Assembly (NCBI RefSeq): GCF_003597395.2
Contig: NC_133777.1
Location: forward strand, 11,120,228-11,184,227
DNA: 64,000 nucleotides
Reading direction: 5' to 3'
DNA from: Chelonoidis abingdonii
Taxonomy: Eukaryota; Chordata; Testudines; Testudinidae
The notes under the pieces were generated by a model. That model had not been told where the DNA came from, searched no databases, and saw only the letters and a list, made by a program, of their open reading frames with translations. The translations under genes and the position numbers were made by a program. Below, piece by piece: positions 45,190 through 57,205 of the stretch; the first letter of the stretch is position 1; each line of letters starts with the position of its first letter.

Positions 45190-45945
45190 CCAAGCTAGTT
45201 TGCCCAAGACCAGCTCCTGAGTGAACAGCTGATTGGTGTTGAACCTGAACATGGTAAACATCCTAGTGGTTGGCAGAAGAATACACTTGGAGGAGTTTGC
45301 AGCCACTGTGCAGTCTCCTCTGATTGAAGATTCACACTCACAATTGGTAAAACTGATCCACACCTTTTCACTGCTCCTGGGTTTCTCACTGTGGCTAAGC
45401 TCTCACCTTGCAGCTTCTATGGGTAATACATACTACCATCCACCTTTGGCTCCTGGTGAATGATGACCTAGCCTCAGTAATGGATTCCTTCCTCGCTACT
45501 TGACTGGGCTAGAGCAATGCTGGTTACCAGAGCATGAAACCACCAGCCCTCAGGAAGCTGTAACTTGTACAATATGCAGCAACATGCTTGCTCATTAATG
45601 TGGTCTATGGGGAGCAGATCAAATCTGCAATCCACTCTTTATGTTGGATCATCACTGAATATCAAATAAAAGTCAAGGTCATGGGCCTTATCTTCAAGAC
45701 CTGAGATGTCTAAAAGATTGCTCACAGCGATAACTGGCTCCTTGGGCACAATGAAATGTCTGCTGTCAAGACAAAGATAATTTGAAATGATAGACAATTT
45801 TCTTAGGGGCTGGCCCAAGACTAGAACAAACTGGATCTAAGAACCACCACAATCAAATTGTACAAGTGCAAGGTGCATTCTTTCAACTTGCCTTCACTAA
45901 TAAAACAATACACATTGTGTTGGAAAAAAAATAAAATGCAAATTT
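45190..45945 (+). pseudogene. L2-like LINE, C-terminal reverse-transcriptase region
   Basis: The frame at 45233-45463 contains LNLNMVNILVVGRRIHLEEF, in the position of the L2 block LNPDKTEVLLVG, followed by SPLIEDSHSQLVKLIHTFSLLLGF. Further on a frame gives SLCWIITEYQIKVKVMGLIF, matching ALHWLP...RI.FKV..L.F of L2 ends. The frames are broken between these blocks, and the copy ends near an AATAAAA run at 45900. In intact elements this region is the thumb and C-terminus of the polymerase. Confidence 0.65.
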
Positions 45946-46297
45946 TAAAAAAGTGCATGAACTGTTTTCCCACTGGGGCAAGGGAGAGAAAAGGAAAGAG
46001 CCATGTGTATTTGGTGCAGTACTGAAAGGTATTCAGATACCACAGTGCTGGTCATGGTCTAAGAACCTGAACAGAGCAGAATATATTGTGAAAGAGAAAA
46101 ACCAGTTCTATGACTCAGTGCATCATGCACCTGTGCAAACTGTACTGGCAACTGTTTCAATGCTCTGGACCTGATTCAGTGCAGGATTATCGATATACTT
46201 ACATGATGCTGCTTTTGACTTGTCTCTTTACAGATTAATTTAATCATTTTTAATTTGAAAAGTGAGGCATTGGAGTGTCCCAGTTCATGGCTATTGC
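45946..46297. other. Unassigned DNA
   Basis: No gene or repeat recognised. Confidence 0.4.
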
Positions 46298-46742
46298 CTA
46301 TGCCTGTGAGTAGGATAAGGGAGAAGTAAGTATGCCCAGTGGTCTGTGATGGGATGTTAGATGGGATGGGATCTGAGTTACTACAGAGAATTCTTTCCTG
46401 GGTGCTGACTGGTGAGTCTTGCCCACATGCTCCGGGTTTAACTGATCGCCATATTTGGGGTCAGGAAGGAATTTTCCTCCAGGGCAGATTGGCAGAGGCC
46501 CTCTCCATTGGCAGAGGCCCTGGAGGTTTTTCGCCTTCCTCTGCAGCATGGGGCACGGGTCACTTGCTGGAGCATTCTCTGCAGCTTGAGGTCTTCAAAC
46601 CTTGATTTGAGGACTTCAATAACTCAGACATAGGTTAGGGGCTTATTACAGGAGTGGGTGGGTGAGATTCTGTGGCCTGGATTGTGCAGGAGGTCAGACT
46701 AGATGATCATAATGGTCCCTTCTGACCTTAAAGTCTATGAGT
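46298..46742 (+). mobile_element. CR1 LINE 3' end
   Basis: GGGATCTGAGTTACTACAGA, GGTCAGGAAGGAATTTTCCT, CAGATTGGCAGAGGCCCT and the closing GGTCAGACTAGATGATCATA, TCTGACCTTAAAGTCTATGA identify the CR1 3' region. It is the same subfamily as 10050-10649 in the opposite orientation. A short local duplication of the GGCAGAGGCCCT block occurs at about 46490-46520. Confidence 0.85.
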
Positions 46743-48883
46743 CCCATTTCTGGACTTCTAATTTTCCATGGTGCTTTAGGGTAATGCTGTGCTTGGGAAG
46801 CTGACACATCCTGGCATCTGTATCACTTAAAAATATCAGGCTGCCTGCCTGCTATCTGCTGAGTGGAACAACAATGATTGATACAGCTATGATAAATCAG
46901 ATTCACCTGTGTGCTGATCATTAAAATGGGATTTGGACCTGATGTCTTTAATATAAAAAACATTAGGAAAGTCGAAATGAAGCATGTAAGTATAAAACAG
47001 TTATGTTTTCAGGCTAAGAACTTAGCAAGAAATAAATTCATTTACCAAGAGAGATGGCTTAACAGGACGGCCTGATTATAAAGTGTGTAACTGCAGCTCT
47101 CTCCCTGACACTTAACATTTTTTCTCATTTTTACTTCAGCCTGCTGCAGCTGGGGGAGGTTAAGACTGGAGTGGTTATGAAATCCAGGATAGCCTGGCGC
47201 TCTTATGTTGCCCCTAGACTAGAGTAACTTCTGCTGGCAGAGGTTGGGTCTGGAGTTCATTGTCAGCTGTTTGCTTTCAGCTGCTCTCACTTTGGATATT
47301 CAGCCCAGCTTGTGTTGGAACTGTGCTTATTTTCTGCTCTTCTGCAGGAATGCTTCAAGACATTATTTTTTTAAACAGAAGTCTGGGAAAATGAGCAACA
47401 TTTTATTCCATGTTGAATCTTCCAGGGTTTGTTTTGTCTCTATTGAATGTAAGACATATAATTTACACACAGAGCTAGAATCTGCCACTGAACAGCTGGG
47501 GTTAAATTGCTGTGCTGTTGAGCAGTCAGACACTATTATCTGTGGTGCCTTTGTCCCCGCTCACTTAAAATGGGGAGATGATCCTTATTTGTTTCAACAT
47601 ACGTTTCTTGTAATCAAACCTCAGTGACTTTAATAACAGATATTGCCTGTCATGCAAGCTGGGCTGTGAAGCTCTGATCATTACTTATCTGACTGTAGAT
47701 GTTTCGCTCCAGGCAGCTGGTTAGATAAATTCCTATCTTTATCTTTACGTTTCTAGATACCAGCTTCATATTCCCTTCTCCATGATTCTTTTATTGAGTG
47801 TTTCGCAGTGAAGGTTCCCCATGGTGTTTACTCACTCTTGGATATTATCAGGGTCTAGATACACTATTAAAGGGATCTGTGAGTTTTGGGATCCGGTTTT
47901 GTCAAGATTACAACTAGTCAGTAGTTCAGCTATGATGTGTGTTATTGAGATGTTATCTGTGTTTCTGAAGTACAGAGCAAACAGAACTAAGTTTAAAACT
48001 AATGGCACTCTTAACCTATTATTATCCCAAATGGGTAGTGGAATTTTCTGCTCTAACTGAGGCATTGTTTGGAAGCTCTCTCATCAATGGCATTTGTTTA
48101 TTACCAACAGTTTATCATGTAGACAACTGCGAAAGCAGCCTGTTATATTTACCGCCTCAACTACAATTTATGACTCTATTCCTGAAAGATTTGTGCATTT
48201 TCAATTCTGGTTTAGATTTTGCATTACGGGATCTCTGCTGTCTTTGGTTTAGGTTTTGTAATGGCACAATGGTTAAAAGAAGAGGGTAGTGAAGTTCAGG
48301 TCTAACCATAGCCATAATGCTATTTTCCTGGGCATGCGAGTTTGAAGCTTTCTCAGAATCAGATGTGTTAACAGCACTAAAGCACATAGTGCCAAATTTT
48401 GCTCCCGCTGAAGTCAGTGGTATAGTTTCAGTTCATTTGGTGAGACCATGATTTGGCCAGAAACTTTGCACCAGAGACCCTGGTATAATGGTAGTTAATA
48501 GATGGAACAGTAATAATTATATTCAACTTGTCCGTGCTGATCTGAGTGCTTAGCTGTGTGGCAACACACTTCTGAAAGGACAGCATATAGCTGTATAATA
48601 AATTACATGAATGTGGAGTTTCTAAGATTGTGTGTTTAACCTGGGAAGGAAGAAATATGTTCATAATATAATAATTTTACCAAACCTGGATCTTCTTAAA
48701 AATTTCCTTAGATTAGGAATATAAAAATTCACCTGCCAAAATAAATAGGGAAAGTTGCTGCAAAATTTAAGTAAAATTATAAAGCCTTTCCCAAACATTT
48801 TATTCTGATTGTTTGTAAGTTATTGAGATGAGTCTGTTTACTTGCTTTTTTTGACCATGTTCTTTTGGATTAGTCATTCATAA
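46743..48883. other. Unassigned DNA
   Basis: A 127-codon open frame at 47244-47627 is the longest here; it shows no recognisable motif or splice context. Around 48390-48418 CCAAATTTTGCTCCCGCTGA resembles part of a small palindromic repeat. Confidence 0.35.
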
Positions 48884-48885
48884 TA

Positions 48886-49073
48886 CACCGCTACCTCGAT
48901 ATAACGCGACCTGATATAACACGAATTCGGATATAACGTGGTAAAATAGTACTCTGGGTGGGTGGGCCTGCGCACTTTGGTGGATCAAAGCAAGTTCAAT
49001 ATAACGTGGTTTCACCTATAAAGCAGTAAGATTTTTTGGCTCTCGAGGACAGCGTTATATCGAGGTAGAGGTG
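48886..49073. mobile_element. Tigger/mariner-type MITE, 188 bp, TA target
   Basis: The ends CACCGCTACCTCGATATAAC and (inverted) CACCTCTACCTCGATATAAC differ at one position over 20. TA flanks both sides (48884-48885 and 49074-49075). Internal ATATAACG units recur in both orientations. Confidence 0.9.
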
Positions 49074-49075
49074 TA

Positions 49076-51841
49076 TATGGTGAATATCTGTTAAAAATGG
49101 AGCAGAAATTGAGACTGTTGTAAGAGCCCATTGAAAATGAAACATTGTTTCAGTGGCGCTTTCCCTAATTTAAAAGGAAAAGAATCTAACAATTCAAAGT
49201 TGGTGTTGAGAAATCCTGGTAATTAGAAAATTATTCTTCCAGCTCACATCTGACAGGGAATTGTAAATTGCACACATTTACAAAAGGGGAAGAGAAAGGA
49301 ATGGAGTACAAATTGGCACCTCTTCTCCCCCTTTTCCTCTGCTGATGGGAAAAGCAGTTAATTAGGTGATCTTTCTCTTCCTCTGACATGTGTAAATGAG
49401 AATCTGTTAATAACGGAGCTGTAACATAGATGATAAAAATTAAAACAAAAAAGTCAACTTGTCAAGTATGCTCAGGGAGTGAAGGTGAGTCTCTGGGGAG
49501 TGCTCTAAGTGGAGTGTTCTGAGATTACCGTACTTGAAATGCTAGGCCCAAGCCAGTACCATCTTTCCAGAAATCCCTCCCATAAGTCACTGGGGTTTAC
49601 TGCTCTGGTGATAGTAGTGAGAAATCTATTATTTGATGCAGTCCTTCTGAGCTCCTTCTGGGCTGAAATAATTTATTTTGTAAAACGTGTGTGTGTGTGT
49701 GTTTCCAAGATGAAGTTAAAATAAAAGTGTGGTGGTGGAACTCATGGAACGCTGGGTGTGCTATTACCGTGGCAGTCTCATTGGTGTTAAAACAATACAG
49801 TGCCATAGCTGTGTTGCCCACATGGATACCAGCAACTATCAGAATAAATTTGGGGTACATCTGAAACTCTAATACTACCTCCTTTCATTGTGGCTGGTGT
49901 TGCAACAGCAGGAGCACATTCAAAAGAGGGGATGGAAGTTGTAGTGACCTGTTGTTGGGACTATAGTACTGAGATGGCTAGTCCTCTCCTGCTTCTGAGT
50001 TCAATTTTAGGCTTTGGGCCCCACTCTAATACCCTTTTTTTAGGGGGAGGAAATATCCTCTCAATCTCTTTGCCTTTTCATTGTATTCTATGCTATTTTG
50101 CTCCTGTCCGGCAACTTGGAAGCCACATGGGAATCAAGGGCCTTCTCTTAGTGATAGCTTTTGAAACCCACAAAAATCCACCTTTGCTTCACTCATTTTC
50201 ACCTCTTTTGTCATAAGGGATAGGAGACTCTCATGAACTCTAATGAATCTGCCTAGCTTTCCATGGACCTATGCTATAGGTTGAATGCCCGTCCTGTGAC
50301 AGCAGCATGTTGGTGCTAGGATGTTCCTGGATACATGCTTTGCTTGCCATGTGGAATGCTTGCTGTTTATTGCAAATTTCAGATAAGATTTCATTTCCTT
50401 CACTCCCCTCCACCAAAAATAGTTTGAACATCTAAAGATGGAGATAATATTTCTAATGTTGGCTATCTGCACACCCTACAGAAGAAAGCAAAAGAGGAAT
50501 AGATGTTGAATGTGACCCAGGGAAAGCCATCAATAGCCATAATGGGAATGTTTGCATTTGCTCAAGGCCTGAATTAAACCTTTCCAGGAATACTACTGGC
50601 AGAGAACCAGAGCACTCCCCCCTTAAACCACTGTTTCATATCATGAAAGGGATAGGCTGGCTGTTGATTCTTTATATTAGAAAAGGAGACTTACCAAGGA
50701 TTACCAAACAGTGAGTGTCATGTGATCAGAGAGACTTGTAGGTACTTAAGTTACATTAATTCTCTCCAGAGATGCACCAGCACACTTCTAGCCCAGGTCA
50801 CTGTGAGACTTTTGGGAATTCACAGGTCAGGTCTCTTTCTTTCACTTTTTCCTTATGATTTTGGTTGCCATTACCCATGCAGTAGGATTCATGACTCAGC
50901 AGCTAAAGAACTTGCTATGTTTTTTGAAAGGAGAGGCAAGCAGATGGCAGATTGTCTTATCAGGGTAGTGAGCTCTCTAACTGAGGATAAAAAAGCTTTC
51001 CTCAGTGCCTCTAGTTCAGCTTAATCTATAATCTTGGATCTGGAATGTCATTATTGGTGGTAAAGAGGGACATGGAACAACATTGGGCTTGCTGTCCTCT
51101 GAGCTCAGCACGTGTTTTGTTTCAGTGGCAGAGCTATTGTCAGCTCAGTGACCAGTGGGTTTTTAATCAGACCTTTCCTTTTTGCGTTTGCACTCTGCCC
51201 TACTTTCCCATTAAATGGTGATCGTGCATTGTTGAAGAAAGCAGTCAAGTGTAAATTTCATTTTTTGCTTCAGCTGATGCCGTCGTTAGAGGTGGATTTA
51301 CACAACTGCGAATATTCCCTGACTCTAGGCAGGAGGCGTAAAATCGATACAGTTTAAATGTTTTAAGAAACTAAAATATGAGAGGGGGTGGTAGTCTATA
51401 GGAGTGATTTAGAGAATACTGGCTGTGTTGATTACAGAACCTTTCCAGTTTCACATACTAATGATGGCTTTTGGTAACTCTAACCGTCATGCCCAGTTTA
51501 CATAAAATAAATAGAACAATACATGTTTTTCCTCTTCATGAATTTAAGGATGCAACGGACTTTAAGGTATGGATTTATTGGCAGCAGCAGGGGACCTTGC
51601 TGTGGGTGGAGTCTCTTTCTTAGCCAAGTGTTTCATTCTTTTGCTGTGAAAGGAAAAGGGATAGAAGTGAGAGTGATTTCCTTGATTGGATTCTTTATAA
51701 ACTTTGTTAAATCAGGGAGAACTGATTCACTTTTCACTGACTTCGACCTCCAGGTGGTAAAAGTGTTGTTTAAGGTGCCTTCTTCACATCTTGCAAATTG
51801 ACAGTGCCCTAAGTTGTGTGTGAGTGAGCCATAGGCTGAAT
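49076..51841. other. Unassigned DNA
   Basis: Includes a (GT)8 run at about 49687-49702. No gene; the 108-codon frame at 49890-50216 and the 100-codon frame at 50722-51024 lack recognisable domains. Confidence 0.4.
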
Positions 51842-51980
51842 TATAGAAGTTAGAGATGAAAAAGGATGTTGGATCATTCAGTCTGTTCTACCCAGTGCAG
51901 GATTGTTTCCCTACTGCATATTCCCTAGTCTCTCTTGTTCAACCTAGATTTACAAATCCAAATCATAGAATCATAGAATC
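51842..51980 (-). mobile_element. CR1 LINE 3' end, short
   Basis: TTAGAGATGAAAAAGGATGT, CAGTGCAGGATTGTTTCCCT, CATATTCCCTAGTCTCTCTT and the doubled AATCATAGAATCATAGAATC fit the complement of a CR1 3' region. Confidence 0.6.
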
Positions 51981-52692
51981 AATCCTGGGGCTTCTGTCAC
52001 TTCTCAAAGGAGACTGTTATATAACCCAACAGCTAAGGACATTGGGGGTAAGTCAGGGCTTTCTTTCTTCCCCTCACCCATACTGGACCAGAAAGACTCT
52101 CCCAGCCCAGCAGCTTTTTCTCCCATCCTCTATATGAAGAGGAATATTGGCAGCTGGGAGAAACTTGCATTTGAGAGGGAAAGCTGCAGACTTTCTGAGC
52201 TCATTCACCAAAGCAGGCAGCACCACTTATGGATAAAGGTGCAGAAAGTATTTACGCACTTCCCAGCTCCCCGAGTCTTCTCTCACCTTGCCTCGCCTCC
52301 CCTTCGATACATATCCCCTGGACTCAGTGGTATCATCTGGGAAACCAGACTCACAGGGACCTTCATAGCCTCCTAACAGCAGCTTATTCACTTGATTCTG
52401 AGACTTGAGCTCTGGACACTTTTTTCTCACTGGCTGTTGGTCCCCCTTGATCCTCACACTTCTCCTATCAGCGCAGTCCTTTAGCTGCTCAAGCCCTCTC
52501 TACTAGCTGCTTCTCCCCCTCCAATTCTTCTCTCCCTTCACCAACTTCTTCCTTAATACCTTCTTCCCTGCTTCTACCCCAATAGCTCACTGATATAAGT
52601 TAAAAAAGCTAAAAATATATTTGAACTGGATAAGGGAGCAGGGAGGAATCCTTCAGAAATAAAATGCCCATTAAGCTGTATGCATGCATAAC
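51981..52692. other. Unassigned, C/T-rich in part
   Basis: 52400-52590 is pyrimidine-rich. No gene. Confidence 0.4.
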
Positions 52693-52695
52693 TAA

Positions 52696-53605
52696 GGGCT
52701 TGTCTACACTACAAAGTGAAGTTGACATAAGGCAGCTTATGTTGACCTAACTGCGGAGGTGTGCACACTGCAATGCTCCTATCACTGATTCAACTCTCAT
52801 GCTATGCCAGCATAATAAAACCACTTTGACGAGAGGCGTAGCACTTAGGGTGACATAGTTAGAGTGCTGCAGTGTCAGTGTAGATCCTGCATTGCTTATG
52901 TTGCCCTAAGTGGCCTTGAGCCGATGTCCCACAGTTGCAACTCTGGTCACCAGTTTGGACTCTGCTGCCCTGCAGTCAGGTACACAGGCACGCGCCCCTC
53001 CCGTTTTTGCATTTTTGAAATTCTTCTTCCCTCTTGCTTGGCATAGAGCGCTCACATAGCATCTGCGTAGCTGACCATGACGGCTCCCTGGAGCAAACAC
53101 GCTCCTGCCTGGAGTACACCAGAAGTGGTGGATCTGCTGGGTCTGTGGGGAGACGAGGCTGTGCAGTCACAGTGCTGCTCCAGCCACGGAGCTTTGATAT
53201 CTAAGGGCAAATTGCTCTTGGTGTGGGGAAGGGGTATGATAGGGACATGCATCAGTCCCATGCAAAGGTCAAGGAACTGAGGCAGGTGTCCCAGAAGGCA
53301 AGGGAGGCCAATAGTAATTCTGGTGTGTCACCAAAGACATGATGCTTCTACAAGGAGCTGCAAGCCGTCCATGGTGGTGACCCCACGTCCCCCGTCAGGA
53401 GCCCCAGGGATACTTCAGGGGGGCTGGAGACAGTGGTCAGGTGAGTGCACCCTGAGTAGGACGTGATGGGACAGACGACAGGGACATATGATGGCATGGT
53501 GAGCCAGAATCTTTTTGTTAACTCCAGAGGGGTCTAGCCAGTCCCAGCACTCCAGCTCTGGCGTGCCTGATGCAGGAGAGGGAAGCTCCGATAAGTACTC
53601 ATGCT
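52696..53605 (+). mobile_element. Harbinger-like transposon remnant with coding part
   Basis: The left terminus GGGCTTGTCTACACTACAAA, preceded by TAA, matches the Harbinger-like type in this window. It runs through a non-coding stretch into the Myb/SANT-like frame at 53077. The matching right terminus was not found, so the copy is truncated. Confidence 0.6.
53077..53605 (+). pseudogene. Myb/SANT-like DNA-binding protein of a Harbinger element, broken
   Basis: The first frame (ATG at 53077, 67 codons) contains AWSTPEVVDLLGLWGDE, the first helix of a Myb/SANT-like (MADF-like) domain with its spaced Trp and acidic residues. Between about 53210 and 53226 the frame shifts; the next frame reads HAKVKELRQVSQKAREAN, the third helix, then FYKELQAV after a stop. 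A serine-rich tail in a further frame (QSQHSSSGVPDAGEG) follows. In Harbinger elements this protein accompanies the transposase and helps it reach DNA. At least one frameshift and two stops make it a pseudogene. The transposase is absent. Confidence 0.7.
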
Positions 53606-53899
53606 TCGATACTGTAGGGAGATGTGAGATAGTGCTCTGCTTTTTTTACTCAGAATAGAAGAGGGGTTGAAATACAAACTACACCCTATTCTGGCTATCT
53701 CATTCCCCTGTGCAGCTAGGCAGAGCGGGTCCTGCAGAAAAGTTTGTTTATGCCACACTGGGATGTATAGTAGAAAGACGCAGTCAGAGCATTCTGCTGC
53801 TATATATTCCCTTCTGCTGGAGATACTCATCCTTATTGCCTGCCTTCCTTCCTCGTTACTCACTTTTTGATCATTTGTGCTCTCTTCACTCGGGAGGTA

Positions 53900-54025
53900 A
53901 TATTTTGTGGTATCTTCATGTCGTATGTTTGTCTGATATAGTTTATAAGCTCTTCTGGGCAGGAATGGTTTCTTAAAAAAAAAAAATCTGTAAAGCTTCA
54001 TGCAAAGTGTTGATAATATATAACT
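53900..54025 (+). repeat. Possible SINE/LINE tail
   Basis: AGTTTATAAGCTCTTCTGGG, GCAGGAATGGTTTCTT, an A run, then TCTGTAAAGCTTCATGCAAA follow the order of a common vertebrate retroelement tail. The 199-codon minus-strand frame across 53534-54133 is not supported as a gene. Confidence 0.4.
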
Positions 54026-54179
54026 GTTTAATATTGCAATCCAGTAATCAGGGGTCCACTTTCTATGTAGGAGAGTATTAAGCAAATGTCCAGTTTTCAA
54101 ATGAATTCCTAAATATTGACAGGGAAAATTCATTTTACTTTAGAACGAGCTGGGATTGAAACCTTCATACCTTGAGATA

Positions 54180-54585
54180 TAGCTACACTTCTGGCTGCGT
54201 GTAGAGAGTACAGATACTGCACTGTCAGCTAGCATGGTTCTAAACAACCATGTCAACGGTGAGACACCGCTTAAGTGTTTAGAGGAGAGTGCTCCTTGTG
54301 GCTGAATGGCTACATGGACTCTTTTTACACCCAAGACATGCCTCCATGCTATTTTTATCAGTGCAGTGCAGACCGCTGTCGGAGCCTTTTTCCCTACTTC
54401 CCCCCAGCCAGAGCCTTTCCTTACTGCCTCTCTGCTTCCAGAGCCTTTAACTGTGGTGTGTAGCTACACACCGCAGTAACAAGTGTAACACAGCCTGCCT
54501 TTTACTGTGGTGTGTAACGCCACATATAGTTCCTGTAATGTACGCTCTGCCATAAATGTAGACACAGCCACAGTGTGTTATCCGC
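54180..54585. mobile_element. Harbinger-like MITE, ends uncertain
   Basis: It opens TAGCTACACTTCTGGCTGCG and closes near AATGTAGACACAGCC, with internal GTGGTGTGTAGCTACACACC (palindromic) at about 54453. Family assignment is tentative. Confidence 0.4.
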
Positions 54586-55954
54586 CAAATCACCCAGCCA
54601 CTTACAGCTTGACGGTGTGTTTAATTCACAAACCGTTTAAATGGTCTGTCGTGCTTCACAAAAGAACCCCAGCACTTACAGCCCTTGTGCATGTTAAACT
54701 TTCATGAAACGTCTTCAATTAAAATGAACCTTTTGGAGCTCACACTGTTTATATGCAAAAAAATGGTTATTGCCATAAAAATCCCAGGAGGGGAGCTGAG
54801 AAATGCAATAAAATTTCACACTGTTTAATACTTATCACCCCTGGGTATCTAGTAGGTTTCCACTAACTAAATGTGAATGTGAATTCCATTTTCTTTAGCT
54901 GCTGAATCTGCTTTATCAGCCAGTATGCTCCTGTTGCTGCCCACAGAGAAGACTGTTATGAGTATCTCCCTTTGAAATGCATTGCATTTGTTCAGATTTC
55001 CCCTGTCCTCACTTACCGAGCTACATTTCTTTAAACTGGTTTATTTCCAGTGACATTACTTAATCTCATATTTGGGCTCATTTGGTCAATTCTTGGGTGC
55101 TTTTGGACAGAACTTTGTAGAAAGTCTGTAAGGAAGAGGGAAGTTGATTGTCCTCCGTTCTCCCCTAGGGCAGCCTGAAGTATCAGCATCAGAGCTGGAT
55201 GTCCCAAGTTTATGCTTAGGACCCCAAATGGGACCCTCTGTTTCATCTTCTGACAAAATGTGCTTTAAACACCGTTTAACCTTTCAACTTCGCTGCAAGG
55301 CAATATAGTGAAAGTTTTGAGCAAGCTGATGCTTCTCTGGTTCCTTCTCCCTCATCCAAATCCCTCCTTCACCCAGAGTCCTACGGGAGGCTGCAAGAAG
55401 AGTGTTTAGGCTTCCTCTGTCTTCAGTAATTCATCCTCAAGTGTGCTGTGCACACTATTAGGCTGGACAGAAGCAGCAAAATACTTTTAGTCATGAAGAA
55501 ATCACTGTGATATCCGTGCCACCTGACACCACCATCTCCGCCTCTTTCTTTCCCCTCCATAAATCATAATTACTGTATATTCTCTCTAGCTTGGCTTCCA
55601 CTGAGACAACAGGGGATACCCAGTTTTCCATCCATAACCTTGGAACAGCACTAACCAGATTTGTCTGCTCTCATTTCTCTTCCGTTATCTGAAATTAAGG
55701 TGATTTTTCCCCCAGCTGGCTGTCCAGATCCCAGGCCTATATCTCTTTTATTTATTGTATTTCTGCATTGTCCCTATAGATACTGAGTGAAGACTTTGCC
55801 CTGTCTTATTTTTGACATTTACTTTGTAATGACTTCAGTGCTTTATGAGATTTTTGCCTTTCACAAGGAGGTATTATTATTCCTGCCCTAAATGTGATTA
55901 CAACAAAAGTGTGGCTTTTCTGTTGTATCCTATATATCTATTTTAGATATCAAT
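54586..55954. other. Unassigned DNA
   Basis: No gene. 54720-54840 is AT-rich with an ATGCAAA octamer-like site. Confidence 0.4.
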
Positions 55955-56196
55955 AGGGATTCCATTACCATAATGTCTGAGCTCCTCATAATTTTCATAA
56001 TGCATTTATCCTCATGCCTTCCCTCTAGGTAGGGAAATCCTGTTATCCCCATTGTACAGATAGGAGACCTGAAGCACAGAGAGTCCTAAGTGACTTGCCC
56101 AAGGTCATACAGGAAGATTGTGGTGGAGCAAGGTCTTGAACACAGGTTTCCTAAATCCTAGGCTAGTGCTTTAACCACTGAGCCACGCTTCCTCTT
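55955..56196 (-). mobile_element. tRNA-derived SINE
   Basis: Minus strand: GTGGCTCAGTGGTTAAAGCA (A-box head), TGTTCAAGACCTTG (B-box region), GACCTTGGGCAAGTCACTTA, CTATCTGTACAATGGGG, then a tail with GGATAAATGCATT and ATTATGGTAATGG. Confidence 0.8.
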
Positions 56197-57109
56197 GCCC
56201 ATGTCATTTCTGCAGTTAACTTTTAATGACTGATACAATGCAAAACATGAAAGCATGTGAGTGGGAAAGCCCAAATGTAGTAGCTATTGTCCCATCAGTT
56301 ACAGATGGAGGTGACTGTCAAGAACGAGAGGTTCATTCCTACTTTTTGAAGTAAAGATTATGGCAGAAGCAAAAGTAATTGCCGTTAGGGTCCTAAGTCT
56401 GGCTTCAGTCTAAATAAATCCCAGTCACATCAGATATTGGTAGCCTATTTTGACTCATACTACAGGTATCATTTCGCTGAGGGCTTGCCATGCATGCTGT
56501 TGAAAACCTGTTAAATCATTAACTTCAGTTGCAGCCAAGGTGTGAGAGAAAATCCTTCTAAAATGTGGTAAGTTTGGAATGGTATCAGTTGTCCAAAGGA
56601 ACTGTCACCACTTTAGAGAAGGTTTTTGCTTTTAGAATTAGTCATTTTTAGCCATAGGGGGAAATATGAGCATCTTAAATATGCAAAAATTACATTTTTG
56701 TAACTCCAGAACCTAATAGGTTGACCACGTTAACTTTGCTACCATGCTGAGAACTCATATAATGGCACAACTTTGATTGTAGAGGCACATTGTTTCATAT
56801 GTATAGACAAGTGTATGTATGGTATAGAGTTAGGAATACACTTTGTAATTACATTGCTTATAGTGCTAGTAGTCTCTACATCAGTGGCTTTCAACTTCTT
56901 CCATGCAGTGGGTCTCCCATCCATTTCGGCATTTCTGAAAGGAAGTGGTCACACATTCCTTAAGCCTCTTTGCAACTCCCATATTGAGAGCTCATGCTCT
57001 GTTTGTTTCCTAGGTATCAGCAGAGATAGTGACTGCTGAGGAAGTTGTTTTCTTCCCATAGAAATGTAGCTAGGTGGGGAAAAGAAGGTATAATAGTATC
57101 TGACTCTTG
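56197..57109. other. Unassigned DNA
   Basis: No gene or repeat recognised. Confidence 0.4.
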
Positions 57110-57205
57110 CATTACACTCTTCATCCATAGATCTCAAAGTGCTTTAACAAAGTAGGTTAGTATCAGAGCCCCATTTTACAATGGGGAAACTGAGGCACTG
57201 GCTTT
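57110..57205 (-). repeat. MIR-like SINE tail
   Basis: ATAGATCTCAAAGTGCTTTA, CCCCATTTTACAATGGGG and AAACTGAGGCACTGG give the complement of the SINE core and tail. Confidence 0.65.

Noticed and set aside
47244..47627. 127-codon open frame
   Set aside because: No recognisable motif, promoter or splice context; length is within chance for 64 kb.
53534..54133. 199-codon minus-strand open frame
   Set aside because: Crosses a Harbinger tail and a SINE-like tail with a poly-Phe run from an A tract; no domain.
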